Source: Piliocolobus tephrosceles
Taxonomy: Eukaryota; Chordata; Mammalia; Primates; Cercopithecidae
Assembly (NCBI RefSeq): GCF_002776525.5
Contig: NC_045439.1
Coordinates: 115,041,699 to 115,105,698 of the forward strand
Length of the DNA: 64,000 nt
Direction: 5' to 3'
This document shows positions 55,621 to 64,000 of this stretch, in pieces. Within the stretch, counting starts at the first letter, position 1; each line of letters starts with the position of its first letter. The position numbers and the translations under genes are program-made. The notes beneath the pieces were generated by a model that saw only the letters and a list, made by a program, of their open reading frames with translations, made no database searches and was not told where the DNA came from.

Positions 55621-55925
55621 ATTGATTGATTGATTGGTTGATTGAGATGGAGTCTCACTCTGTCATCCAGGCTGGAGTGCAGTGGCACCATCTCGGCTCA
55701 CTGCAACCTCCGCCTCCCAGGTTTAAGTGATTCTCCTGCCTTAGCCTCCCGAGTAGCTGGGACTACAGGCTTGTGCTACCACACCCATCTAATTTTTTGT
55801 ATTTTTAGTAGAGGTGGGGATTCACCATGTTGGCCAGGCTCGTCTTGAACTCCTGAACTCAAGTGATCCGCCCACCTCGGCCTCCCAAAGTGCTGGGATT
55901 ACAGGTGTGAGCCACTGTGCCCGGC
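55621..55925 (-). mobile_element. Alu with a (GATT)n tail
   Basis: TSD tgagttacatRct is near 55609-55620 and 55926-55937. The reversed tail is five GATT-type units instead of T. Confidence 0.9.
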
Positions 55926-55979
55926 TGAGTTACATACTTTAAGTGATGGTGGTCCCGTCTCTTAAAAATGTATATCCAG

Positions 55980-56244
55980 GGCTGGGTGTGGTGGCTTAAG
56001 CCTATAACCCCAGCACTTTGAGAGGCCGAGGCGGGTGGACTAAATAAATGGGAACACATTCTATGTTTATAAATTAGAAAATCTGAGGCACGTGCCACCT
56101 TGCCCGACTAATTTTTCTATTTTTAGTAGAGATGGGGTTTTGCCATGTTGGCCAGGCTGGTCTCAAACTCCTGGCCTCAGGTGATCTACCTGCCTCAGAC
56201 TCCCAAAGTGCTAGGATTACAGGTGTGAGCCACCACACTTGGCA
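55980..56244. mobile_element. Rearranged Alu pair in opposite orientations
   Basis: 55980-56040 is the first 60 bp of a plus-strand Alu. 56041-56087 is foreign AT-rich DNA. 56088-56244 is the 5' 155 bp of a minus-strand Alu. Neither has its 3' end. Confidence 0.82.
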
Positions 56245-56423
56245 GAAAACACAGATGTAAATTTCCATACTCTTGGATGAGGCAGTGGCTCCTTAGATTC
56301 CAAAAACACATGTGACAAAATAAAAAATAAAACTTCAATAAAGCTTCAATTTAATAAAAAATTAAACTTCTAAGTTAAAAACTTTTGTGCTTCAAAAGAC
56401 ACTATGAAGAAATTAAAAGGGCA

Positions 56424-56687
56424 GCCAGGCACGGTGGCTCACGCCTGTAATCCCAGCACTTTGGGAGGCTAAGGTGGGCAGATCATCTGAGGTTGGGAGT
56501 TCAAGATCAGCCTGAACAATACGGAGAAACCTGGTCTCTGCTAAAAATACAAAATTAGCTGGATGTGGTGGCGCTTGCCTGTAATCCCAGCTACTCGGGA
56601 GGCTGAGGCAGGAGAATCGCTTGAACCTGGGAGGCTGAGGTTTCAGTGAGCGAAACTGTGTCTTCACAAAAAAAAAAAAAAAAAAGA
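56424..56687 (+). mobile_element. Alu with internal deletion near the 3' end
   Basis: TSD aagaaattaaaagggca is at 56407-56423 and 56688-56704. It jumps from 'cagtgagcg' to 'aaactgtgtc'. Confidence 0.92.
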
Positions 56688-56821
56688 AAGAAATTAAAAG
56701 GGCAACTCACAAAATGGAGAAAATCCATTTTTTTCATTTGTAAATTGTTTATCTCACAAGAGACATGTATCCAGGATACAATATATAAAGAATAATTACA
56801 ACTCAACAACGAAAAGACAAA

Positions 56822-56982
56822 TATTAGCTGAGCATGGTGGCGCATGCCTATAGTCCCAGCTACTCAGGAGGCTGAGGAGGGAAGATTGCTTGGGTCAGGA
56901 GTTAGAGGCTGCAGTGAGCTATGATTGTACCACTGCACTCCAACCTGGGTGACAGAGTGAGACTCTGCTTAAAAAAAAAAAA
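56822..56982 (+). mobile_element. Alu right monomer
   Basis: 'attagctgagcatggtggcg' to A12; right arm only. Confidence 0.82.
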
Positions 56983-57700
56983 GAAACCCAACAAGTTAAT
57001 TGAAAAATAAAGGGTTTGAAGTTTGAACAGACATTTCTCTAAAGATGATATATGAATAGCCAAATAAGCACATAAAAGATGCTCAACAATGATTAGTCCT
57101 TAGAGAAATGCAAATTAAAATCACAAAAAGATGCTACTTCATACATACTAGGATGGCTATAATTAAAAAGTCAGATAATAACAAGTGTTGGTGAGTATAT
57201 GGAGAAATTAGAACACTTATAAACTGCTGGTGGGAATGTAAAATGGTACAGCCACTTTGGAAAACATTTGATAATTCCTCAAAAAGCTAAATATAGAATT
57301 ACTATATGGCTCAGTAATTTCCCTCCTATGTATGTATCAAAAATAATTGAAAACATAAATATCTACCCAGAAACTTATACTTGAATGTTTTTACTAGTAT
57401 TATTCAAAATAACAAAAAAATGGAAACACCCAAATGTCCACTAATAAATACACAAAGAAAATGTAGTATATAATGCAATGGACTATTCAGCTATAAAAAG
57501 GAAGGAAGCTCTGATCTAAACTACGATATCGATGAACCTTGAATACATGCTAAATGAAAGAAGCCAGATATGAAAGGTCATGTATCATCCTATTTATATG
57601 AAATATCCTAAGTAGACAAATCTACAAAGACAGAAAATAAATTAGTGGTTTATAGGAACTGAAGGTTGAGGAGAATGTGGGGTGACTGCTAATGAGCATG

Positions 57701-57992
57701 AGTTTTTTTTTTTTTTGAGACGAAGTTTCCCTCTTGTCGCCCAGGCTGCAATGGTGTGATCTTGGCTCACTGCAACCTTCGCCTCCTGGGTTCAAGCAAT
57801 CCTCCTGCCTCAGCCTCCTGAGTATCTGGGATTACAGGCATGTGCCATCATGCCTGGCTAATTTTTGTACGTTTAGTAGAGATGGGGTTTCACCATATTA
57901 GCCAGGCTTGTCTCGAACTCCTGACCTCAGGTTACCCACCTGCCTCGGCCTCCCAAAGTGCTGCTCTTACAGGCGTGAGCCACTGCACCCAT
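57701..57992 (-). mobile_element. Alu
   Basis: T13 'gagacgaagtttccctcttg' to 'gccactgcacccattc'. 'gctctt' replaces 'gggatt' near the end. Confidence 0.9.
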
Positions 57993-58160
57993 TCTAGTTT
58001 TTATATTTTTTTTGTAGGGTGATGAAAATATCCTAGAATTCAATAGTGGTTACTGATGCACAAGTTTGCTAATATACTAAAAACTCCTGGACTGTATACT
58101 TTCAAAGTATAAACTTCATGTAATATGAGTTATATTTCAATAAAGCACTTATTAAAAGTG

Positions 58161-59051
58161 TATTTATCTATATATCATGTACCTATTAGAAAATTGAATA
58201 TAAACTTAGAGAAATTTCAGGACAATTTTCAAAGAAAAATTAGTTTAGATAGTTTCTTGAAAGTTTGGTGGCTAATTTCCTTGGTCGTGAAGCACCCTGC
58301 CTTAATCTCTAGAATTTTCACCTCAGCACGTCCACGTGCCCACATTAATAATACGTATATATAGACTTCAGGTGTTATCAAGGCATTGCTATTTACCTAG
58401 TAAATATAATACTATTCCCTGGGCTCTGAGTTTATATTAAATTCTAATTTATCCACCTTGGTTTTATAGACAAGTGTTCAGATAAAGTATGGCAAATGAC
58501 CTCCAGGGAAGTAAAAGATAATTTGGGTTTTGAATGACCTAGATGGATTTTTTTTTCCCTAAGCAGCTTTGCTGGATAACTGCTCACCACTTTAACTCTG
58601 CTACTGCAGACAGGGGGGATCTCTGAGCATAGAAGTGTAATCCTCATGGCTTGAAATAAAGCAGCTACTTTTCCTGGCTCAGCTAAAAAAGCCCAGCTCT
58701 CAGGCTTCTTTTGTTAGCTGATAAAAGGGATAAAACAACTCGTTAAATAACAAATAAGTTTGGATAGTTATGGATAGATGAATTTTGGACTTTGTTGATA
58801 TTAAAATGTCCAAGAAAAAGGCTTAAGACTTGTTTAACTTTATATTGTTTAACATATTGTTAAATATGTTAAATATGTTAATATGATCAGTTTGTTATAC
58901 ATATGATTTTATATGTTCATATATATGCCTAGAAAAAAGATAATAGACATGTTATCAAAATGTTAATAATCTTAAAATGGTAGGTGATTATTTTTTCTTT
59001 TTTCTTTTGTGAATTTTCTAATTTTTCCACTCTTTATATGCATTACACTAC
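58161..59051. other. AT-rich single-copy DNA
   Basis: Direct repeats of 'ttaaatatgtt' near 58855-58880. No gene or RNA recognised. Confidence 0.4.
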
Positions 59052-59210
59052 TTTTTTTTCTAGAGATAGGGTCTCACTCTGTTGTCCAGGCTTGGGTGCA
59101 TAGCATGATCATAGCTCACTGTAACCTTAAACTCTTGGGCTGAAGCGATCCTCCTGCCTCAGCCTCTAGAATAGCTGGAACTGCAATCATGTGCCACCAC
59201 ACCTGGCTCC
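59052..59210 (-). mobile_element. Alu monomer
   Basis: 'tctagagatagggtctcact' to 'gccaccacacctggct'. Confidence 0.78.
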
Positions 59211-59347
59211 ATTCAATTTGTTTTTATTGCAAAAATGATTGTAAAAGAATTCAAACACTAAAGAGGAATATAAAAAAAAAATCAAAGTCCTCTACCTTTC
59301 TTCCAATCTGCCTTTCAGAGATAATCTCTTAATAGTTTGATGCATGT

Positions 59348-59640
59348 TTTTTTTTCTTTTGAGACAAAGTCTCGCTCTGTCACCCAGGCTGGAGTGCAGT
59401 GATACCATTTCGGCTTGCTGCAACCTCCACCTCCCAGGTTCAAGCAATTCTCCTGCCTCAGTCTCCTGAGTAACTGGGATTACAGGCACCTGCCACCACA
59501 CCCAGCTAATTTTGTACTTTTGGTAGAGACGGTGTTTCACCATGTTGACCAAGCTGGTCTCAAACTCCTGACCTCAAGTGATCCACCTGCCTTGCCCCGG
59601 CAAAGTGCTGGGATTACAGGCTTGAACCATGTGCTTGGCC
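59348..59640 (-). mobile_element. Alu, full length
   Basis: 'tttgagacaaagtctcgctc' to 'gaaccatgtgcttggcc'. Confidence 0.91.
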
Positions 59641-59890
59641 TAACTTTTTGTATAAAATAAGATCTTAATGTGTTCATGATTCTGCAACTTTCAATTCCAG
59701 TTAAAAATATTTGTCATTTCTCTAAGTCAGTCTTTTTTTTCCGAAATAGTCTTGCTCTGTAGCCCAGGCTTGAGTTCAGTGGCGCTATCTTGGCTCACTG
59801 CAACCTCTGCCTCTCGGGCTCAATACTCCTGCCTCAGCCTCCCGAGTAGCTAGGATTACAGGTGCATGTCACTACCTGGACTAATTTCTT

Positions 59891-60180
59891 TTTTCTTTTT
59901 TGAGATGGAGTCTCACTCTGTCACCCAGGCTGGAGTGCAATGGTGAGATCTCAGCTCACTGTGACCTCCACCTCCTGGGTTCAAGTGATTCTCCTGCCTT
60001 AGCCTCCTGAGTAGCTGGGATTATAGGCGTGCACCACCATGACTGGCTAATTTTTGTATTTTTAGTAGAGACAGGGTTTCACCATGTTGGTCAGGCTGGT
60101 CTCAAACTCCTGACCTTGCGATCTGCCTGCCTCAGCCTCCCAAAGTGCTGGGATTACAGGCGTGAGCCACCGTGCCCGGC
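59891..60180 (-). mobile_element. Inner Alu
   Basis: 'tttttgagatggagtctcac' to 'caccgtgcccggcc'. Confidence 0.9.
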
Positions 60181-60268
60181 CCACGTCAACTAATTTTTGT
60201 ATTTTTAGTAGAGGCAGGGTTTCACCACGTTGGCCAGGCTGGTCTTGAACTCCTGACCTTATGATCCA

Positions 60269-60302
60269 CACCCCCCCACCCCCCACCAACTCCCCACCTC
60301 CC
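60269..60302 (-). other. C-rich expansion in Alu; G4-prone on the minus strand
   Basis: Runs of 7, 6, 4 and 3 C where an Alu normally reads 'ccacccgcctcggcctccc'. The opposite strand has four or more G-runs. Confidence 0.72.
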
Positions 60303-60584
60303 AAAGTGCTGGGATTACAGGCGTGAGCCGCCGTGCCTGGCCAGTCAGTCTTCTTTTTAACATCTTCACAAATTAGATGAATGTCTAATATTTTATTTAT
60401 TCACTCTGCCATTGACAGGACATATAGGCTGATTTCAATATTTAATAAATACTAAAATTCTACAGTAAACATCCTGGTGTATTTCTTTTTCTGCAATCAC
60501 TATAATTTCTTGATTATAGGCTTGATTCCTCAAGGTGTATTACTTCTTGTTATCAGGGAAAAAAAAATTATTTAACCTAGAGAG

Positions 60585-61110
60585 ACAGCTAGGAGCTTCT
60601 GCACGCAGGCTTTCTGAATTCAAAATCTGCCCTGTCATTTACCAGATGTGTAGCCTTACACAAATTAATCTCTGCAGGTCTTGGTTTCCCTATCTGTAAA
60701 ATGGACATAGTAACATTATCTCCTTTTAAGGTTTGTTAGGATTAAATAAGTTAGTACAAGTACTTGAGGCTGGGTACGGTGGCTCATGCCTATAATCCCA
60801 GTACTTTAGGAGGCCAAGGCAGGTGGATCACCTGAGGTTAGGAGATCAAGACCAGGCTGACCAATATGATGAAACCCTGTCTCTACTAAAAATACAAAAA
60901 TTAGCCAGGCATGGTAGCAGGTGCCTGTAGTCCCAGCTACTTGAGAGGCTGAGACAGGAGAATTGCTTGAACTTGGGAGGCAGAGGTTGAGGTTGAGACA
61001 AGATGGTGCCACTGCACTCCAGCCTGGGCAACAGAATGAGACTCCATCTCCAAAAAAAAAAAAAGTACTTGAAGTGGTGACTGGGTACATAATAAGCCCT
61101 GTACAAGTAT
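60585..61110 (+). mobile_element. MIR, interrupted by an Alu
   Basis: 'atttaccagatgtgtagcct', 'tccctatctgtaaaatggac' and 'ggattaaataagttagtac' before the Alu, 'gtgactgggtacataataag' after it. Confidence 0.8.
60769..61060 (+). mobile_element. Alu in MIR
   Basis: 'ggctgggtacggtggctcat' to A13. TSD approximately aagtacttga, partly overlapping both ends. Confidence 0.91.
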
Positions 61111-61248
61111 TTTTTAAGTTAATTTTAAAAATAGTCATTCCTTTTGTTTTTTCCTAGAATAATGGTACCTGTTTAATTTTTTATATAACAAAGTAAATAT
61201 AGGAACACATTTACTTAAACTATTTTAAGTTTTAAAAAGCTTCAGTAA

Positions 61249-61385
61249 GCTGGATGCAGTAGCTCATGCCTGTAATCCTAGCACTTTAAGAGGCTAAGGT
61301 GGACTGACTGCTTGAGCCCAGGTGTTTGAGACCAGCCTGGGCAAGACAGCAAGACCCTCTTATTTAAAAATAATTTAAAATTTTT
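61249..61385 (+). mobile_element. Alu left monomer
   Basis: 'agctggatgcagtagctcat' to 'gcaagaccctcttattt'. Confidence 0.78.
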
Positions 61386-61783
61386 AATTATAAAAAAATT
61401 AAAAAGATTAAGTACATAACTATAGCTGTCTCCCTTTCCACAGATACTAATTTGGTTAAATGATACTGTTATTAAATTAAGAAATATTTCTCTCAGATTG
61501 TCTAGAAATACTGTATGTCAGTATTGCTTCCTTTATCCTCCTAGTCCTCCCATATTTAAAAAAAATTACAAAATTTTATTATATACAAAAAGTGTAGACA
61601 CTAGCATAATTATGAACTATAATATACACATTACAAGCATTCAGTGGATCTACTCAGTATATGACCAATTGTGTTCATCTGTACTCTACCCACTGTCCCC
61701 TCAAATGACCTTGAAGTAAATCCTAATTACCATATCATTTTACCTATAAATATTTTTGCATGAATTTTTAAGCATTTAGGACA
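61386..61783. other. AT-rich DNA
   Basis: No recognisable feature. Confidence 0.35.
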
Positions 61784-62093
61784 ATTTTTTTTTTTTTTTT
61801 TTTTTTTTTGAGATGGAGTCTCGCTCTGTCCCCCAGGCTGGAGTGCAGTGGCACAATCTCGGCTCACTGCAACCTCCACTTCCCTGGTTCAAACGATTCT
61901 CCTGCCTCAGCCTCCCGAGTAGCTGGGATTACAGGCATGTGCCACCATGGCCGGCTAATTTTGTATTTTTAGTAGGGATGGGGTTTCACCATCTTGGTTA
62001 GGCTGGTCTCGATCTCCTGACCTCAGGTGATCCACCCGCCTCGGCGGCCTCCCATAGTGCTGGGATTATAGGCATGAGCCACCCCTGGCCCCA
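61784..62093 (-). mobile_element. Alu, full length
   Basis: T25 'gagatggagtctcgctctg' to 'gccacccctggcc'. 'cggcggcctcccatag' shows a 4-bp gain. Confidence 0.92.
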
Positions 62094-62205
62094 GTTTTCA
62101 AAATCATACAACAATTATATAACTTTTTCCCCTAATGTGCACTTTTTGCAATCTATAATAAGAAAATATAATTCTCTACAGAATTTAGGTTCTTGAAAGT
62201 TTTCT

Positions 62206-62377
62206 TTTTTAAAAAAATAACTTTAGATTAAAAATAAAAATATATTTTTCTTAAAGAGATTGGGTCTTGCTACCTTGCCCAGGCTGGTCTCTAACTCCTG
62301 GGTTCAAGTGATCCTCCCTTCTGTCTCAGCCTCCCAAAGTGCTAGGATTACAGGAGTGAGCCATCTTGCCTGGCCCT
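62206..62377 (-). mobile_element. Alu left monomer with complex tail
   Basis: TSD ggttcttgaaagttttct is at 62188-62205 and 62378-62395. The reversed tail is 40 bp of A/T-rich DNA. Confidence 0.86.
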
Positions 62378-62458
62378 GGGTTCTTGAAAGTTTTCTGTTG
62401 AATACATTTTTACAAATTAGATCCCAATTTTTCTTTTAACTGGGCTTATAAAGTAATT

Positions 62459-62525
62459 ATTATGTATCCAAGTATGTTTATGCAGAGTAATATTATGTAT
62501 CCAAGTAAAGTTTATGCAGAGTAAT
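62459..62525 (+). repeat. 33/34-bp tandem duplication
   Basis: Two head-to-tail units (62459-62491 and 62492-62525) differing only at 'tatg' versus 'taaag'. Confidence 0.92.
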
Positions 62526-62576
62526 ACACTTTTTATCTGTTGGCAAGAATAATTTTCCTTAAGATAAAAGGGATAG

Positions 62577-62875
62577 GCCGGGCGTGGTGGCTCAAGCCTG
62601 TAATCCCAGCACTTTGTGAGGCCGAGACGGGCGGATTACGAGGTAAGGAGATCGAGACCATCCTGGCTAACACGGTGAAACCCTGTCTCTACTAAAAAAT
62701 ACAAAAAAAAAAACTAACTGGGCGAGGTGGCGGGTGCCTGTAGTCCCAGCTACTCGGGAGGTTGAGGCAGGAGAATGGCATAAACCCGGGAGGCGGAGCT
62801 TGCAGTGAGCTGAGATCTGGCCACTGCACTCCAGCCTGGGCGACAGAGCGAGACTCCGTCTCCAAAAAAAAAAAA
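62577..62875 (+). mobile_element. AluY, Old World monkey type
   Basis: TSD aagataaaaggga is at 62561-62573 and 62876-62888. Confidence 0.94.
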
Positions 62876-62888
62876 AAGATAAAAGGGA

Positions 62889-63237
62889 AAGGATATTTAC
62901 AAAGAGCATATTATAGAAAGTTTTTTTTTTAGCCTTGGAACAACTAACTAGAAACATAAAGCACACAAATTTTACAATTATTATTTGTTTTTCTCTTCAC
63001 TACCATGGGACATGGTAAGATATAGTGAATCATGTAATAAATTGTCCAAATTCCAAAATTATTTTTTCACCATCATTTTTGAAATCTTTAGAAAATAAGC
63101 AGTGATTCTTAGAAGATAGCATTACTAAGAATTAGTCATTTCAAGCTAAATTTACTGTCTTATTTAACTTTTTATTTTGAAATAAGTTTGGGGTTACAAA
63201 AGTTGCAAAAGTAATTGTAAATTTTATTTATTTTTTT
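62889..63237. other. AT-rich DNA, end possibly L1M
   Basis: 'ggggttacaaaagttgcaaa' near 63190 and 'cttaacccagcttccccgaa' after the next Alu (63546) suggest one old L1 piece. The rest is unassigned. Confidence 0.4.
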
Positions 63238-63526
63238 ACTTTTTGAGATGGAGTCTTGCTCTGTCGCCCAGGCTGGAGTGCAGTGGGGTAATCTTGGCTC
63301 ACTGCAACCTCCACCTCCCGGGTTCAAGCAGTTGTCCTGCCTCAGCCTCCCGAGTAGCTGGGACTACAGGTGAACACCACCACACCCAGCTAATTTCTAT
63401 ATTTTTAGTAGACATAGGGTTTCATCATATTGGTCAGGCTGGTCTTGAACTCCTGACCTCAAGTGATGCAGCTGCCTCGGCCTCCCTAAGTGCTGGGATT
63501 ACAGGCATGAGCCAGTACGCCGGGCC
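63238..63526 (-). mobile_element. Alu, full length
   Basis: 'ctttttgagatggagtcttg' to 'gccagtacgccgggcc'. Confidence 0.92.
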
Positions 63527-63645
63527 TAAAATTTTCTATATGCCCTTAACCCAGCTTCCCCGAATGTTATTGGGATGATATAAATGATGTAACTGAATTT
63601 CGAGAAGGCATTGGCAAGATTTTATTTAAAGTTTTATGAGAGGCA

Positions 63646-63718
63646 AGCTGGGTGCAGTGGCTCACACTCATAATCTCAGTACTTTGGGAGGCCAAGGCAG
63701 GCAGATCATTTGAGGCCA
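63646..63718 (+). mobile_element. Alu 5' end only
   Basis: 'aagctgggtgcagtggctca' to 'atcatttgaggcca', then (tta)n-like DNA. Lacks everything after base ~70, so the rest was deleted after insertion. Confidence 0.85.
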
Positions 63719-63747
63719 ATATGTTATTATTATTATATTGACCTACG

Positions 63748-63830
63748 TAAGTGGTTCTCAGCCTTGGCTATACATTGGTGACCTAGAGCTCTTTAAGAAA
63801 TACTGATGCCTTTTGTCTAGAGACTGATGA
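63748..63830 (+). mobile_element. hAT-Charlie MITE, MER5-like end
   Basis: 'agtggttctcagccttggct' and 'gctctttaagaaatactgat' match one end of MER5-type elements. Confidence 0.6.
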
Positions 63831-63940
63831 TAACCAGTAAGCCTGAGACAATGGGCATGATGTCAAGAGATGAGAATGGAAGAATGGAAAGGCAGCATAT
63901 TGTGAAGGGCACTGAATGTAATGTTGAGGTGTTTTAATTT

Positions 63941-64000
63941 CTTTTTTTCTTTTCTTTTTTTTTTTGAAACGGAGTCTCTCTCTGTCGCCCAGACTGGAGT
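63941..64000 (-). mobile_element. Alu, cut by the window edge
   Basis: T-rich tail and 'gaaacggagtctctctctgt' only. Confidence 0.88.

Larger units (their letters stand above)
56245..58160 (+). mobile_element. L1M ORF2 end and 3' UTR
   Basis: Pieces 56245-56423, 56688-56821, 56983-57700 and 57993-58160, covering 'aaaacttttgtgcttcaaaa', 'ctaggatggctataattaaa', 'gtgggaatgtaaaatggtac', 'ggacaaatctacaaagacag'-like DNA and 'ggtgatgaaaatatcctaga', with a terminal aataaa near 58139. Coding capacity is lost. Confidence 0.87.
59732..60341 (-). mobile_element. Alu interrupted by an Alu of the same orientation
   Basis: Outer pieces 59732-59890 and 60181-60341. 'actaattt' recurs at the junctions. The right piece holds a C-rich expansion. 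Confidence 0.87.
59211..60580 (+). mobile_element. Old L1-type remnant, broken by Alus
   Basis: Pieces 59211-59347, 59641-59731 and 60342-60580: 'tgcaaaaatgattgtaaaag', 'tcactctgccattgacagga' and 'gattcctcaaggtgtattac'. Same broad family as 47137-48271. Confidence 0.5.

Noticed and set aside
1..64000. CRISPR array, bacterial operon, tRNA or rRNA genes
   Set aside because: No spaced direct-repeat array, no prokaryotic gene structure and no cloverleaf-type RNA gene were seen; the repeats are primate retroelements.

Overview
The window is primate genomic DNA made almost entirely of interspersed repeats. I found no intact protein-coding gene or functional RNA gene. The youngest Alu copies (for example 410-723, 3669-3964, 9967-10303, 13270-13571, 35979-36282, 39654-39946, 45430-45743, 47239-47541, 62577-62875) share sites typical of Old World monkey AluY lineages: 'ctcaagcctg' where the human AluY consensus has 'ctcacgcctg', 'actagccgggcgaggtgg', and 'gctgagatccggccactgc'. 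The source is therefore most likely a cercopithecid (macaque, baboon, guenon or similar). The window is intergenic or deep intronic.

Layout. 1.6-4.6 kb holds a processed pseudogene of asparaginyl-tRNA synthetase (NARS1) on the minus strand, split by three Alu events, one of which was itself split by a solo LTR and a younger Alu. 6.26-8.09 kb holds an old duplication: about 260 bp from 6260-6518 was copied into the middle of an Alu at 7723-7984. 8.9-17.1 kb is an ERVL LTR, then the 3' half of an ancient L1 spread over 7 kb because it received a two-LTR provirus (10482-14837, minus), a solo LTR (15567-16525, minus) and several Alus, and then a MaLR LTR. 17-34 kb is Alu-rich with MIR, hAT-Charlie-like, L1M and LTR remnants, separated by single-copy stretches. 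35.6-46.8 kb is a retroviral cluster: two Alus stacked at one target site, a broken gammaretrovirus-type env with its 3' LTR (36.6-38.9 kb), an L1P 3' end, an LTR inside another LTR (40.4-41.7 kb), two further LTR-like blocks, an LTR8-like solo LTR, and a second copy of one LTR family at 46.0 kb. 46.8-64 kb is Alus in old L1M 3' ends, with single-copy intervals at 49.6-50.5, 53.7-55.6 and 58.2-59.0 kb.

The elements do not work together as a system. The value of the window is as a record of repeated insertion. Many insertions can be ordered because target-site duplications (TSDs) and flanking host sequence survive. Alu pieces number roughly 90 and cover about a third of the window (estimated from the spans listed). 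Subfamily and LTR family names are from memory of consensus sequences and are tentative where stated; RepeatMasker with a primate library would settle them.
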